From the NCBI GenBank assembly GCA_963853835.1, contig OY970822.1, forward strand, positions 44,876,404 to 44,940,403: a stretch of DNA of 64,000 bases, written 5' to 3'. Shown piece after piece: positions 1 through 12,426 of this stretch. Below the pieces are notes generated by a model. That model had not been told where the DNA came from, did no database searches, and saw only the letters and a list, made by a program, of their open reading frames with translations. This DNA is from Calendula officinalis (taxonomy: Eukaryota; Streptophyta; Magnoliopsida; Asterales; Asteraceae). The position numbers were made by a program, and so were the translations under genes. How positions within the stretch are numbered: position 1 is the stretch's first letter; every line of letters starts with the position of its first letter.

Positions 1-427
1 ATGACAAACATAGATAGCCCACTGCTGCTATGCAAAATTCATATACCGAGCACTTAAATGATCATTGTCAGTCTATAGTTGTCTCAACATCTTAAGAGAC
101 AATGGTGGTGATGTCATACTGACACCCACTGGTGCTGCTTGAATGATGTCTTACTTATTTTGAGTAAGGTTACATAATTCAAGAAATGATCACAAACCTT
201 TAAGCCACAAAAGCCAAAATTTTCCATGGGTTTAAGCCACATTTCTGTTATCACTCTGATACCGAGTGATAAACATTGAAAACAACAAGAAGCACATCCC
301 AGGCTTCGATTACCCAAACCAAACCTTTTAGTAAATGTGACCAATCCTATACTGAGCTACTCAAATATTCACACTCACATTTACTAAATACTTCTTACAC
401 ATGCTATGCACAAGTTCACAATATTTC
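1..427 (+). mobile_element. Sire-A copy 0, left piece (interior of ORF3 intron)
   Basis: This stretch aligns base by base with the ORF3 introns of copy 1 (from about 7364) and copy 2 (from about 23027). It is therefore the intron of an older Sire-A element that begins left of the window. It stops at 427 with ATTTC and resumes after copy 1 at 10360 with ATTTC, the 5-bp target duplication. The short ORFs here are in non-coding sequence and have no support as genes. Confidence 0.9.
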
Positions 428-935
428 TGTTAAGGCAAAAAGCCTTACCCCTTTATGAATCTTAGGATAACAAAACAACCTAGACTAGCTTAGATTAAAT
501 AGTAGATTAAATTAGCTAAGTTAGGAGTGATACTGAGTTTGGCAAGTATTGGCCACTCAGTATCAACACTCAGTATTGGAAAACCAATACTGAGTAAAAG
601 GACTGAGTTACAAGTCAGTATTGTAACGGACTAAGATCACATCCCTTGATCTTAGTCATTTCCTTAGTTTAGTCCTTCGGTTACTCCTTTGCCATTATGT
701 AAGATCTCTATAAACACTATAAATAGAGATCATCTTGCAAAGGAGTATTTACCAATTTACACGTTCACTAATATCTCTTTGTAATTGTTCAAGTGGTCAT
801 GCATTTCCGCTACAAGCCACACTTTGTGGAATAATATACGTTTGACTAAATTACTATGTTAATCACCTTAATTGTCTTAAGTAAATTATTAATCTAAACA
901 ATTATCAAACAAACCAGGGTTGTTGTGACCTAACA
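428..935 (+). repeat. 5' LTR of Sire-A copy 1
   Basis: 508 bp, TGTTAAGG to CCTAACA. A TATAAATA box lies at about 718-725, inside an inverted repeat (GATCTCTAT / ATAGAGATC), marking the likely start of the R region. The U3 part is packed with TACTGAG/CTCAGTA words between about 530 and 630. The partner LTR is at 9852-10359. Confidence 0.95.
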
Positions 936-937
936 AC

Positions 938-949
938 TGGTATCAGAGC
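938..949 (+). other. Primer binding site, initiator tRNA-Met type (copy 1)
   Basis: TGGTATCAGAGC begins two bases after the 5' LTR. This is the usual plant copia primer site, complementary to the 3' end of initiator tRNA-Met. Confidence 0.9.
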
Positions 950-1033
950 AGGCTAAATTAATTCTTATTTAGTCGATCTATTACCCTGGCAGCCATTCCC
1001 TATATTTATCCTTCCAACACTCAAAAATCCAAA

Positions 1034-4000
1034 ATGTCTACAATCATAGCACCTGTTATGTCTAGTAAGGGAGTGCCCATCTTTGATAGAAAAGACTTTC
1101 ATCAATGGAAGCTTAAAGCTCAGTGGTATCTTGAATCCATTCATCATGCGATGCTCACTATGCTAAATGATGGTCATATCATTCCACAAACTGTGGAACT
1201 TGTTGCTGCTACTGATGATGCTCCTGAGAGCACAAGAATAGTTCCTAAACTGAAACACACCTGGACTGATACTGACCGTCAGTTATTTAGTCTAGACTCA
1301 AGAGCAAAGGGGGTGATTGGTAATGCTGTTACCAAAGAAATACCTAATGCAATTATGAAATTGCCAACAGCAATGGCTATATGGGATAGTCTATCAATCA
1401 CTTATGAAGGCACACCAAAGGTGAAGTTGCAGAGGAAAAGCAACATGAGAAGGAAGTATGAAAACTTCTTCTCTAGTCCAAATGAAGACATCACTACTCT
1501 CTATAACAGGTTCAATACTGTTGTCCATGATTTAATCAGTGTAGGCGTTGTGAAGGAGGAAGGAGAGCTTGTTCAAAAGTTCTTAGATAGTCTTGGTGTT
1601 AGCTCTTCCAATACTGACCCAAGATCAGGTCTTTGCTATAGGTGTGGAAAGCCTGGGCACATTGCTGCTAATTGTCATGCCAAGTCAACTGAAACTGATC
1701 AGAATGACAAGATTGCATACCGAGCTAAAAGGTATAGAGACAAGTATGTCAAACTAAAGAACTGGAGCAAGGGGAAGAATGCAGCAGGGAATGGAGCACC
1801 TCATCAAGCACTTTACTCAGATGCTTGGATGGATGAGGAGATAAGTGATGATGAGGAAGAGATTGAGAACAAAGCCTTCATGGCTTTTACTGAAGAAGAT
1901 TTGAAGAGCTCCTTTGAAAGAGATATCAAAGAAGCTGAGAGGATGAGTGTCCATACTGATTGGGATTCCATTCAGTTGTACAAGGGTGACAGAAAATGGT
2001 ACTTAGATAGTGGATGTTCAAGACACATGACTGGCAGTATGGAGTACCTCCTCAACTATACTCCAGAGAAGGGTCCTTCTGTCAAGTTTGGAGATGATTC
2101 TATAGGGAAAACAAGAGGGTATGGAGTAATCAAGGCAGGCAACATAACTTTTAAAAGAGTTGCCTATGTAGAGGGTCTTAAACACAATTTGATCAGTATC
2201 AGCCAGATGTGTGATGATGATAATGAAGCTCGTTTCAGAAAGATTGCAGGAATCATCTACAATGATAAAGGGCAACCTGTACTCGTTGCTAGACGAGAAA
2301 AGGATGTCTATGTGGTCAATCTGTCTGAAATAGATCCCACTATTCGAGTTTGCCTGCTATCTAAAGTCAAACCAGAATTACATTGGTTATGGCACAAGAA
2401 GCTCTCTCACATAAATTTCAGAAATATAAATGAGCTCATTATTAAGAAACTGGTGAGAGGGCTGCCCACTATTACTTATTCAAAAGATAAGTTATGCTCA
2501 GCATGTGAAATGGGCAAGCAGAAGAAGAGTTCATTCAAGTCAAAGGTCAATCATTCCATCAATGAACCTCTTACAATGATATATATGGATCTTTTTGGTC
2601 CCATCAGCGCACCATCTTTGGCCAAAAAGATCTATACTTTGGTCTTGGTTGATGAATTCTCAAGATACACTTGGGTCATTTTTCTCAAGACTAAAGCCGA
2701 TGCAACAACAGAAATCATTGCCCTCATTAAAAGAGAAGAACTTCAAAAAGGCAATAAGGTCAAACAAGTAAGAAGTGACCATGGTACTGAGTTTAAGAAC
2801 TCAGTATTGGCTGATTTCTGTGAAGAAAAAGGAATCGTTCAAAACTTCTCTGCAGCCTACACACCACAACAAAATGGTGTTGTAGAACGAAAGAATAGAA
2901 CCTTGATTGAAGCTGCAAGAACATTGTTATGCCATGCTGGACTGGCACTGAGCTTCTGGGCAGAAGCTGTCAATTGTGCAAATTTTACTCAGAACAGAGC
3001 TACAATAGTCCAGAGACATCAAAAGACTCCTTATGAGTTATATAATGGCAAGGTTCCTAATTTGGAATACTTCCACATCTTTGGGAGTAAATGTTTTGTA
3101 CTCAGTACTAAACAAAATCTCAACAAATTTGCTCCCAAAGCAAATGAAGGTGTGTTCATGGGCTACTCTCCACACTCTAAAGCCTTCAGAGTGTATGTCA
3201 TCTAAACTAAGATGATTGTAGAATCTATTCATGTTACATTTGATGAAAATCAGAATGAGCACTCTACCTCAGCAACAGAAGACATCAGTGGCATAGAAAT
3301 TCTATGCAATCCAGAAAACTCAATTGCTGAACAGCCCAAGTCTCACCCATACTATGTTGATCATGATATGAGTGATACTGATCAAGAAATAACTCAGTCT
3401 AACTCAAATGTATCAAATTCCGAGGTTCCCATAACTGAGAACCCAAATACTGAGTTTCCAATTCTTGACTTGAATAACTCCACCTATGAGGAAGGTGAAT
3501 CTTCCAGTACTGCTCAGGAATCCACATCAAATCTGCAAAATTCTGAACAACAGCAACCAGTATTGTCTGATACTGACCGGAATTCAACTCAGTATTAGGC
3601 AGACACTACATAAACACAACAAGATATTGTTGACCTTGCTTCAAATGCTCCCTTAGGAAACAATCTAAGGGAACACATAGATCATCCTCATTCTAATATT
3701 ATTGGTCCTATTGAACAAGGTGTTCAAACAAGAAGAAGGTTAGAATTTGAACCCCAAGCAACTGCAAACTTTTGTTTCTTCTCAAGCTTCTTATCTACCA
3801 TGGAACCAAAGAAAGCTAATGAAGCTTTATTAGATGAAGACTGGGTAGAAGCTATGCAAGAAGAACTGACAGAGTTTGAAAGAAATAAAGTTTGGAACTT
3901 AGTACCACCTCCTGCTGGCAAAACTATTATTGGTACTAAGTGGGTGTTCAGAAACAAGATGGACAAGGATGGAGTTGTCATCAGAAATAAAGCAAGACTG

Positions 4001-5324
4001 GTTGCTCAGGGTTACAGGCAAGAAGAAGGCATTGACTATGATGAAACTTTTGCACCAGTTGCAAGAATTGAAGCTATTAGGTTGTATCTTGCATATGCAA
4101 CTTTCAAGAATTTCAAAGTCTATCAAATGGATGTCAAGAGTGATTTTCTTAATGGAAAACTACAGGAGGAAGTTTATGTTAAACAACCACCAGGTTTTGT
4201 TGATTCTAAATTTCCTAATTATGTTTTTAAGCATGATAAAGCTCTATATGGGCTCAAACAAGCTCCCAGAGCCTGGTATGATACCCTGTCTGAGTACTTA
4301 ATTGAAAATAAATTTATAAGAGGTAAAATTGACAAAACATTATTTTCAAAAAGGAAAGGTTCTGGCATTCTACTCATTCAGATATATGTAGATGATATTA
4401 TCTTTGGCTCCACTGACAAGTCAATGTGTGACTGGTTTGCTAAGATAATGTCATCTCAGTATCAGATGAGTATGATGGGAGAACTTACTTACTTTCTTGG
4501 TTTACAGGTTGAACAAAATCCTGATGGCACTTTCATAAATCAAAGTAAGTATGTGCATGACATGCTTAAGAAATATAAATTTTAAAATTTATCTTCCATG
4601 CACACTCCTATGGGTACTCAGGATAAAATAAGTAAAGATGAAACTGGTAAATCAGCATGTCAATCCACATACCGAGGTATGATTGGTTCTTTACTCTAAT
4701 TAACAGCTAGCAGGCCTGATATCATGTTTGCAACTTGTTTGTGTGCTCGGTATCAGGTTGATCCTAAAGAATCACATATGAAAGTTGTTAAGCACATTTT
4801 TAGATATCTTTCAGGTACTCCTAACATGGGTCTTTGGTATCCCAAGACTCAAACTTTGACCTTGAAGGGTATACAGATGCAGTTTTACAGGTTGTAGGTT
4901 GGACATGAAAAGTACAAGTGGAGGATGTCAATTCCTCGGTAGCAGATTAGTTGGTTGGTCATCCAAGAAACAAAACTCAGTAGCAACTTCTACTGCAGAA
5001 GCAGAATATGTTGCTGCAGGAAGTTGTTGTGCTCAACTCTTGTGGATGCAGTATCAACTAATGGACTATGGGTTCAATTTCCAGAAGACATCAATACATT
5101 GTGATAACAAGAGTGCTATTGCTATCACTGAAAACCCAGACCATCACTCCAGAACAAAGCACATTGATATCAGACACCACTTTATTCGAGATAATGTGGA
5201 AAAGGGTAAGGTTGAGGTAGATTTCGTTCCTACAGATGATCAATTGGCCGATGTATTTACTCAAACTCTATCTGAGGAAAGGTTTATGTACTTACTAGGA
5301 CAATTGGGTATGCTGAATCCTTAA
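1034..5324 (+). pseudogene. Sire-A copy 1 gag-pol, processed and decayed
   Basis: The ATG at 1034 starts Gag, with a CCHC knuckle CYRCGKPGHIAANC near 1636-1677. It runs without a break through the fused junction LYK/GDRKWYLDSG at 1984/1985 into the protease (DSG), the GAG-pre-integrase zinc region and the integrase core (DLFGP, SDHGTEF, NGVVERKNRT). Stop codons follow at 3203 (TAA), about 3596 (TAG), about 3611 (TAA), 4583 (TAA) and about 4698 (TAA). A 1-bp deletion near 4850 shifts frame before RNase H, which resumes at 4899-5324. RT still shows YVDDI, but the catalytic-region motif QMDVKSA reads QMDVKSD. Compared with copy 2, Gag lacks 100 residues at 1594/1595. The protein cannot be made whole from this copy. 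Confidence 0.93.
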
Positions 5325-5555
5325 TTTTCCTTAAAAATTTTCTGATAATGACTGATCAGTATTACTTTCAATACTGACCAACTCAGTATCACTCGTCTGA
5401 TTTATCAAATTTTATAAATTTTATTTTTTTATTAATTTATAGTTTAAATTAAATGTTTTTATAATTTTTATTTTTTTTTAATTTAATTTAATTTTTTTTA
5501 CTCGGTATTGGAGTCCTGGAGTGATAAAACTGACTTTTAATCCTTATACTCCCCC

Positions 5556-5589
5556 AACGGTAACCTTTCTTAATAAGAAAGTTACCGTT
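5556..5589 (+). promoter_or_regulatory. Stem-loop between pol and ORF3 (copy 1)
   Basis: A 34-nt near-perfect inverted repeat: an AACGGTAACCTTTCTT arm pairs with AAGAAAGTTACCGTT with one bulge. The same 34 nt occur in copy 2 at 21288-21321 although the surrounding spacer has diverged. It lies about 100 bp upstream of the ORF3 TATA box. Its role is unknown. Confidence 0.75.
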
Positions 5590-5656
5590 GACACAGGATA
5601 AGGCTGTCAAATCAACTGGTTTTACTTCCCAATACCGTAATTATCACTAAATTAAG

Positions 5657-5664
5657 TATAAATA
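5657..5664 (+). promoter_or_regulatory. TATA box upstream of ORF3 (copy 1)
   Basis: TATAAATA followed by ACCG lies about 129 nt before the ORF3 ATG at 5786. Copy 2 has the same word at 21390 and Sire-B has it at 14260-14267 on the minus strand. The conserved spacing suggests that ORF3 has its own promoter, separate from the LTR. Confidence 0.6.
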
Positions 5665-5785
5665 ACCGTTTTCTCTTTCTTTAAAAAAAATTTAACAGTT
5701 ATTTCTTACTTTCTTTTTCGATTCTCTCTGCGATTAACGATTTCACTATCTCTTTGCAAGCAAATTTATTAAATCAAAATCGCAG

Positions 5786-7188
5786 ATGGCTAATTACAGA
5801 TTCGTCGCACCGAAGGCTGCACCGGCAACTCAGTTTCGAAACGACGAAGTGCCCAAATTTGCGAGGAACAACATCACCGCAAACTTTAACATACCTCAGG
5901 CTTGGGCGTGCCCTGAATTCACTCACATGATCACCTATCTAAAGCATTGTCCGATTACTCAAGCACTAATTCTTTCTCCTCGTGCAATCTATCCGGAAAT
6001 GCTGTGTGAATTCTGGTACTCTGCTAAACTTGACTCTCCGGGCATGATTACCGGTTGGGTTATTCGAGAACAAAGAAGAGCTTTTGTGTCCACAACAATA
6101 ATTTGGGAAACATTGAGGCTTCCTGCTCACGCTCAGTATGAGCCCTTTGTTGACCGAACAGAGGCTCGCTCAGTGTTACCATTCATTGGACGCAGAGGTA
6201 CCATGGGCATAATTAAACGAAATGAATTTGGTCCAATGTGGGGTCTCTTAATTTCCACACTTATTAGGTGTATGACCCACAAGACAGGGGCATTGGATCA
6301 AATCAATGAATTCGGGATGCAGATTGTTCATGCCATGTATCATGGTCGAGATATTGATTATGCTAGACTGATCTTTAACGAAATAGCTTCTCTGATTCAG
6401 GCTCCAATCAGAGAACTCAATGTTCCTTTCTGCACATTTCTTTCTCTCATTTTTTAAAGTGGCATACCTGCTCATGTCTATGATGAGTTCAATAGTCCAA
6501 GGGTGGACCTTCCTCCACTTCATGAGAAGATTTATTTTTACAAACCAAGAGAAGGAGAGCCTGTACTGAGTCACTCCATGTGGGCTATAGTCCAGGCACA
6601 CATCAATGATGAACAAAATTCTGATACTGAATCAGAAAATGATGATACTGATGATGACAGTGGTAATGGTGGGAATGATGATCAAGATACTGAGATGGTG
6701 GAAGCTCAACCAGCAGTGGTACAAGAACCAACATACATTTCTCCACCTGCACAGGATCCTGATGCTCCTCATATTGAAACAGCTTCTGACACTGAGCCCT
6801 CAGAAGATACACCACTGGTCATTCAAAGAAGAAGAAGAAATCTTTCCCCAGTTCTTATGGGAAACTTATCATCAGAAGAGATGCAACCCGGAAATGTTCC
6901 TTCATTAACTGCATCTCTTCAAGCACAAAGCTTAGTTGCAGCCAATGCAGACCTTCTAGGTGTCGAACCAGAACCAACTGCTCAACATATTGAGGAACCC
7001 CATGCTCCTCTTGATGTAGAAATTCAGTATGAGCAGCATACACTGGAAGGTGCAGCTGTCAGATGAGAAGAGGCTCCTGAAGGTGCTGGTGCCTCAAATC
7101 AACATACAGAAGATCCAGCACCGACCTCAAATGATGCAAGAAGAGAATCCGACAAAGTCTCAGGTATGAATTTCTAAAAAGCCCTAAA

Positions 7189-7284
<96 letters not shown>

Positions 7285-9773
7285 TTTCCCAAATAGAGAC
7301 TATGTATTGGCCAGTACCAACTCAATACTGACCACAGTCTCAAACGAACTTTCAAATATATCCACTTATGGCCAACATAGTTAGCCCACTGCTACTATGC
7401 AAAATTCATATACTGAGCACCTCAATGATCATTGTTAGACTACAGTTGTCTCAACATTTAAAGAGACAATGGTGGTTGATGTCATACTGACACCCATTGG
7501 TGCTGCTTGAATTATGTCCAACTTATTTTTGAGTTGGGTCACATGATTCAATAAATGATCACAAACCTTTTAAGCCACATTAGCCAAAATTTTCCATGGG
7601 TTTAGCCACATTTCTGTTATCACTCTGATACCGAGTGATATACATTGAAAATAATAAGAAGCACATCCCAGGCTTCGATTTCCCAAACCAAAACCTTTTA
7701 GTAAATGTGACCTATCCTATACTGAGCTACTTAAATTTTCATACTCACCTTTACTAAAATTTTCTTACACATGCTATGCACAAGTTCACAATATTTCATC
7801 ATGAACCAGATGAAATACAGACTTCAAATATCTGTTTATATGATTATAGAGTTAAACAACACCACAATTCTATTTGATAAACCTTTCTTACTAACCGGTT
7901 TTCTATTTTTGTTTCTTTAGCACCATCTGTGCAGGGACAAAGGGCACAAGCCACTCAGTCTCAGGAAGTACATGGGGCTTTACAGACTATTCTGAATCAA
8001 ATCCTGGCTATGCAGACCACTCAGAATAATATTCTGGCAAGGATGGATGCCATGAGTACTGAGATAGACTCCTTAAAGCAGTCAGTGGCACTTCTTCAGC
8101 AGCAACAATAGCTTCCACCACTTCCACATTCTCCAACTGGAGGAAATAATGATGAGGAAGGCCCTAATACTGAGCCTCAAAGATCACCCTCTCCTGCCCA
8201 TACTGAGGGTGCACAGGATGCTGCTACTGAATCTATGATCTCCCCAACTCCTGAAGATCCACAGGGGGACATAGGTGGTGATACTGAACCTATTCCCTCT
8301 CCATCCAATGATAACAATAAGGGGGAGAAAAGACAAAGAGACCAAGAGGTTGATCAACCTGAGCCATCTGCTCAGGGGGAGAAAAGAAGGAAGTTAAATG
8401 AAGATCAACCTCCACAGCAACAACAACAACAACAACATCAGCAAACACCTCATACTGAACCACTTAGGTTTAGGTATGAAAGAAGCAGACAAAGAGGAAG
8501 GTCAGTTTTGGAACAACTTGAAGAAGAACCATCTGAGCCATCTGCTCAGGGGGAGACTGAAACTGACCAACCACAGCAAGTTGTTACTGAGGAAAATAAC
8601 TTGCAGATTATAGTGTATAGGCCTTTTGTTTGGCCTATTGCTGATGATGAAGATGAAGAACATCCAGTGCCATCCGAAAATTTTCTAAACTTTGCACTGG
8701 ATGAAACAAATAAAGAAAGCTCTTCATCATCATTCTCAGATGATGAAGAGCCCCCAAGAAGACCAATCTCTCCTCCAGTTGAAGGACCTTCTAGAATTCC
8801 TAGAAGACCAATAACCAGAAGAATGACAAATGTGGTTATGTCCTCAGAATCAAGCGAAGAACCAGATCCAGCTCCACTGACTTCTAGACCAAGAAGATCT
8901 GTTCAATATACTGAGGATGAGATTGAAGCTCAAAGATTCTTTCCTGTCAAGGAAGAAGATCCTGAAACTGATACTAAGGCAGATGTTTCTTGGAGGCCTC
9001 ATACTGTCAGAAGACAAGGTGATGATGTTCTCCAACAATACTGGAACATCATTGCTCAAAGATTCAGATATAGAGAGAACAGGATGGGTATGCTTAGAAA
9101 TAAAGTTTTTCTGAATGTGAAGGACATATACTGGTTAAATGAATTTGTCAACAAAATAAAAGTCAAAACTATTGATAGATCCATTGTTGCAACCTGCATT
9201 GGACTAGTCAGTCCTCCAATGAAGATTTTTCTTCATGATATTCAAAATATGGGATCCCATGACTGGATAAAAATTTCAAGACTGATAAAGGAGATGCCAT
9301 CTAGATCTTCTGAAGCCCAAGTGATGATGGATGAAATTTGGGCTGTATCTGCTATATGCTATGAAAAAGGCATTCTTTATGCAGCAGATTATAGGGCACT
9401 CAGTGTGATGACTGAGGCTATCAAGAATAACAAACCTGAGTGCCTTAACACTTTCAGAATTTTTCCCAAATATACTGTTCCTCCTAATCTTATCTTTCAG
9501 GATCAAAAGAGTACCATATATCCAACATCTGGATATATGTATACTGACTCAGATGATAGGGAGTGCTTCATTACTGAAGCAAATTTGCCAACAGCTCCTA
9601 TCAGCCATCTGGTGGGCTTAAAATGGATGATAACCAAGAAAGAAGACTCTTGGTTCAGAAAGAAGATAGTTGATCTGCTAAACAACATGCAAGATGAACT
9701 GAAGAAGAGAGAAGAGTTCATCCATGTGAAGAAAGAAGTCTTCTACGAGTTTGAGTCAATCAACAAAGGATGA
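5786..9773 (+). pseudogene. Sire-A copy 1 ORF3, two exons, three stop codons
   Basis: Exon 1 is 5786-7163 and ends TCAG/GTATGA. The intron is 7164-7920, ending TTTCTTTAG. Exon 2 is 7921-9773. The exon phase (1) and reading frame agree with copy 2. In-frame stops lie at 6455, 7064 and 8109. Exon 1 carries the globular domain shared with other Sirevirus downstream ORFs (around CPITQALILSPRAIYPEM and EFWYS) and an acidic tail. Exon 2 has a predicted coiled coil near QTILNQILAMQ, a Q/P/E-rich linker and a conserved C-terminal domain ending EFESINKG. I see no signal peptide or membrane segment, so an envelope role is not supported. Function unknown. Confidence 0.85.
7190..7279 (+). repeat. (TA)n microsatellite in ORF3 intron
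   Basis: About 45 uninterrupted TA units, 27 bp after the splice donor. Copy 2 has only a short TATATACATATAT at the matching place, so the expansion is specific to copy 1. Confidence 0.98.
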
Positions 9774-9838
9774 AGAAGACTTTGCAGCCTGTATTTATTA
9801 AATTTTGATTTCTCTTTGTAATTGTTTTGTTATCATTA

Positions 9839-9850
9839 GATAGGGGGAGA
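9839..9850 (+). other. Polypurine tract of Sire-A copy 1
   Basis: GATAGGGGGAGA directly before the 3' LTR is the plus-strand primer for reverse transcription. The identical tract precedes the LTRs of copy 0 (before 12427) and copy 2 (before 25483). Confidence 0.88.
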
Positions 9851-9851
9851 T

Positions 9852-10359
9852 TGTTAAGGCAAAAAGCCTTACCCCTTTGTGAATCTTAGGATAACAAAAC
9901 AACCTAGACTAGCTTAGATTAAATAGTAGATTAAATTAGCTAAGTTAGGAGTGATACTGAGTTTGGCCAGTATTGGCCACTCAGTATCAACACTCAGTAT
10001 TGGAAAACCAATACTGAGTAGAAGGACTGAGTTACAAGTCAGTATTGTAACGGACTAAGATCACATCCCTTGATCTTAGTCATTTCCTTAGTTTAGTCCT
10101 TCGGTTACTCCTTTGCCATTATGTAAGATCTCTATAAACACTATAAATAGAGATCATCTTGCAAAGGAGTATTTACCAATTTACATGTTCACTAATATCT
10201 CTTTGTAATTGTTCAAGTGGTCTTGTATTTCCGCTACAAGCCATACTTTGTGGAATAATATACGTTTGACTAAATTACTGTGTTAATCACCTTAATTGTC
10301 TTAAGTAAATTATTAATCTAAACAATTATCATACAAACCAGGGTTGTTGTGACCTAACA
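9852..10359 (+). repeat. 3' LTR of Sire-A copy 1
   Basis: 508 bp, same length as the 5' LTR at 428-935, with about 9 substitutions and no indel by eye (about 1.8 percent). It is followed by the target duplication ATTTC. Confidence 0.95.
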
Positions 10360-10486
10360 ATTTCATCATATACCAGATGAAATACAGACTTCTAAATTCT
10401 GTTTATATGATTATAGAATTTAACAACACCACAATTCTATTTGATAAACCTTTCATTCTAACCAGTTTACATTTTGTTTTCTTTAG

Positions 10487-12342
10487 CACCATCTGTGCAG
10501 GGTCAGAGAGCACAAGCCACTCAGTCTCAGGAAGTGCAAGGGGCTCTACAAACTATTCTCAACCAGATCCTGGCCATGCAGAACACTCAGAATAATATTC
10601 TGGCCAGGATGGATGCAATGAGTAATGAGATAGACTCATTAAAACAGTCAGTGGCACTTCTTCAACAACAACATCAGCCTTCACCACCTCCACAGTCTCC
10701 AATTGGTGGTAACAATGATGATGAAGGCCCTGATACTGAGCCCAGAAGATCACCCTCCCATGCCAATACTGAGGGTGAACAAGATGCTTCTACTAAACCT
10801 ATGCCCTCCCCAACTCCTGATAATCAACAGGGGGACATAGGTGGTGATACTGAACCTCTTCCCTCCCCATCAAATGATAACAATAAGGGGGAGAAGAGAC
10901 AAAGAGAAGAAGAGGTTGATAAACCTGAGTCATCTGCTCAGGGGGAGAAAAGAAGAAAGTTAAATAAAGATCAGCCTCAACAGCAACAACAACAACAATA
11001 TCAGCAAACTCCTCAGTATGAAAGAAGAAGACAAAGAGGAAGGTCAGTACTGGAATTACTTGAAGAATTATCTGAGCCATCTGCTCAGGGGGAGACTGAA
11101 ACTGACCAACCTCAGCAAGTTGACACTGAGCATCCTGCTCAAGAACCAAACAACTTGCAGATGATAGTCTATAGGCCTTTTATCTGGCCTATTGCTGATG
11201 ATAATGAAGAACATCCGGTGCCATCTCAAAACTTTCTAAACTTTGCACTGGATGTAGCACACAAAGAAAGCTCTTCATCATCATCCTCAGATGATGAAGA
11301 GCCTCCAAGAAGACCAATCTCTCCTCAAGTTGAAGGACCTTCTAGAGTTCCTAGAAGACCAATAACCAGAAGAATGTCGAAAGTGGTTATGTCCTCAGAA
11401 TCAAGTGAAGAATCAGATCCAGCTCCTCTGATTTCTAGACCAAGAAGATCTACTCAGTATACTGAGGAAACGAGTGATGCTGAGGATGAGATTGAGGCTC
11501 AGAAATTCTTCCCTGTTAAGGAAGAAGATCCTGACACTGAGTCTGATGCAGATGTTCCAAGGAAATCTCATATTGTAAGGAGAACAGGAGATGAACTTCT
11601 TCAACAATACTGGAACATTGTTGCTCAAAGAACAAGGTATAGGGAGACCAGGATGAGTATGCTGAGGAATAGGGTATTTCCAAATGTAAAGGAGATAAAC
11701 TGGCTGAACTTATATGTCAACAAAATAAAAGTCAAAACCGTTGACTAGTCCATAGTTGCATTCTGCAATGGACCAGTCAGTCCTCCTATGAAGATCTTTC
11801 TTCATGACATTCAGAATATGGGACTCCAAGACTGGGTGAAGGTTTCCAGATTAATCAAAGAGTTACCATCAAGATCCTCAGAAGCCCAAGTAATGATGGA
11901 TGAAATCTGGGTTGTTTCTGCTGTATGCTTTGAACAAGGCATTTTGTATCAAGCAGACTACAGGGCACTCAGTGTAATGACTGAGGCTGTAAAGAACAAC
12001 AAGCCTGAGTGCCTTAACACTTTCAGGATCTTTAACTCATACTCTGTTCCCCCTAACTTAATCTTTCAGGATCAAAAGAGCACCATATATCCAACCTCTA
12101 GATATATGTACACTAACTTAGAAGATAGGGAATGCTTCATTACTGAAGCAGATCTGCCAAAGGCCCCTATTAGTCATCTGGTGGGTTTGAAATGGATGAT
12201 AACCAAGAAGGAGGACTCTTGGTTCAGAAAGAAGATTGTTGCTGTACTGAACAACAGGCAGGATGAACTGAAGAAAAGAGAAGAGTTCATCCACATAAAG
12301 AAAGAAGTCTTCTATGAGTTTGAATCAATCAACAAACAGTGA
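10487..12342 (+). pseudogene. Sire-A copy 0 ORF3 exon 2
   Basis: The exon starts after the acceptor TTTCTTTAG. It codes for a predicted coiled coil (near LQTILNQILAMQN), a low-complexity P/Q/E/S-rich middle with repeated SAQGE units, and the conserved C-terminal domain ending EFESINKQ. A single in-frame TAG lies at 11746, where copy 2 has an Arg codon; the frame is open again to the TGA at 12340. Exon 1 is outside the window. It is closely related to the exons at 7921 and 23581. Confidence 0.85.
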
Positions 12343-12426
12343 AAAAGAAGACTATGCTGCCTGATTTTTTTTGTTTTGTATTTTTCTCTTTGTAAATTGT
12401 TTTGTTATCATTAGATAGGGGGAGAT

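Larger units (their letters stand above)
428..10359 (+). mobile_element. Sire-A copy 1, complete Sirevirus-like Ty1/copia element
   Basis: It has two 508-bp LTRs starting TGTTAAGG and ending CCTAACA, a 5-bp target duplication ATTTC (423-427 and 10360-10364), an initiator-tRNA-Met type primer site, gag-pol, a third gene ORF3 and a polypurine tract. By eye the LTRs differ at about 9 of 508 positions. The internal region is a processed form: it lacks the 1346-bp gag-pol intron of copy 2 exactly at the splice junction (1984/1985) and also lacks 300 bp of gag. Pol and ORF3 carry several stop codons and one frameshift, so it is non-autonomous now. Confidence 0.95.

Noticed and set aside
7059..7355. 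98-residue minus-strand ORF with an Ile-Tyr repeat
   Set aside because: It is a translation of the (TA)n microsatellite in the ORF3 intron.
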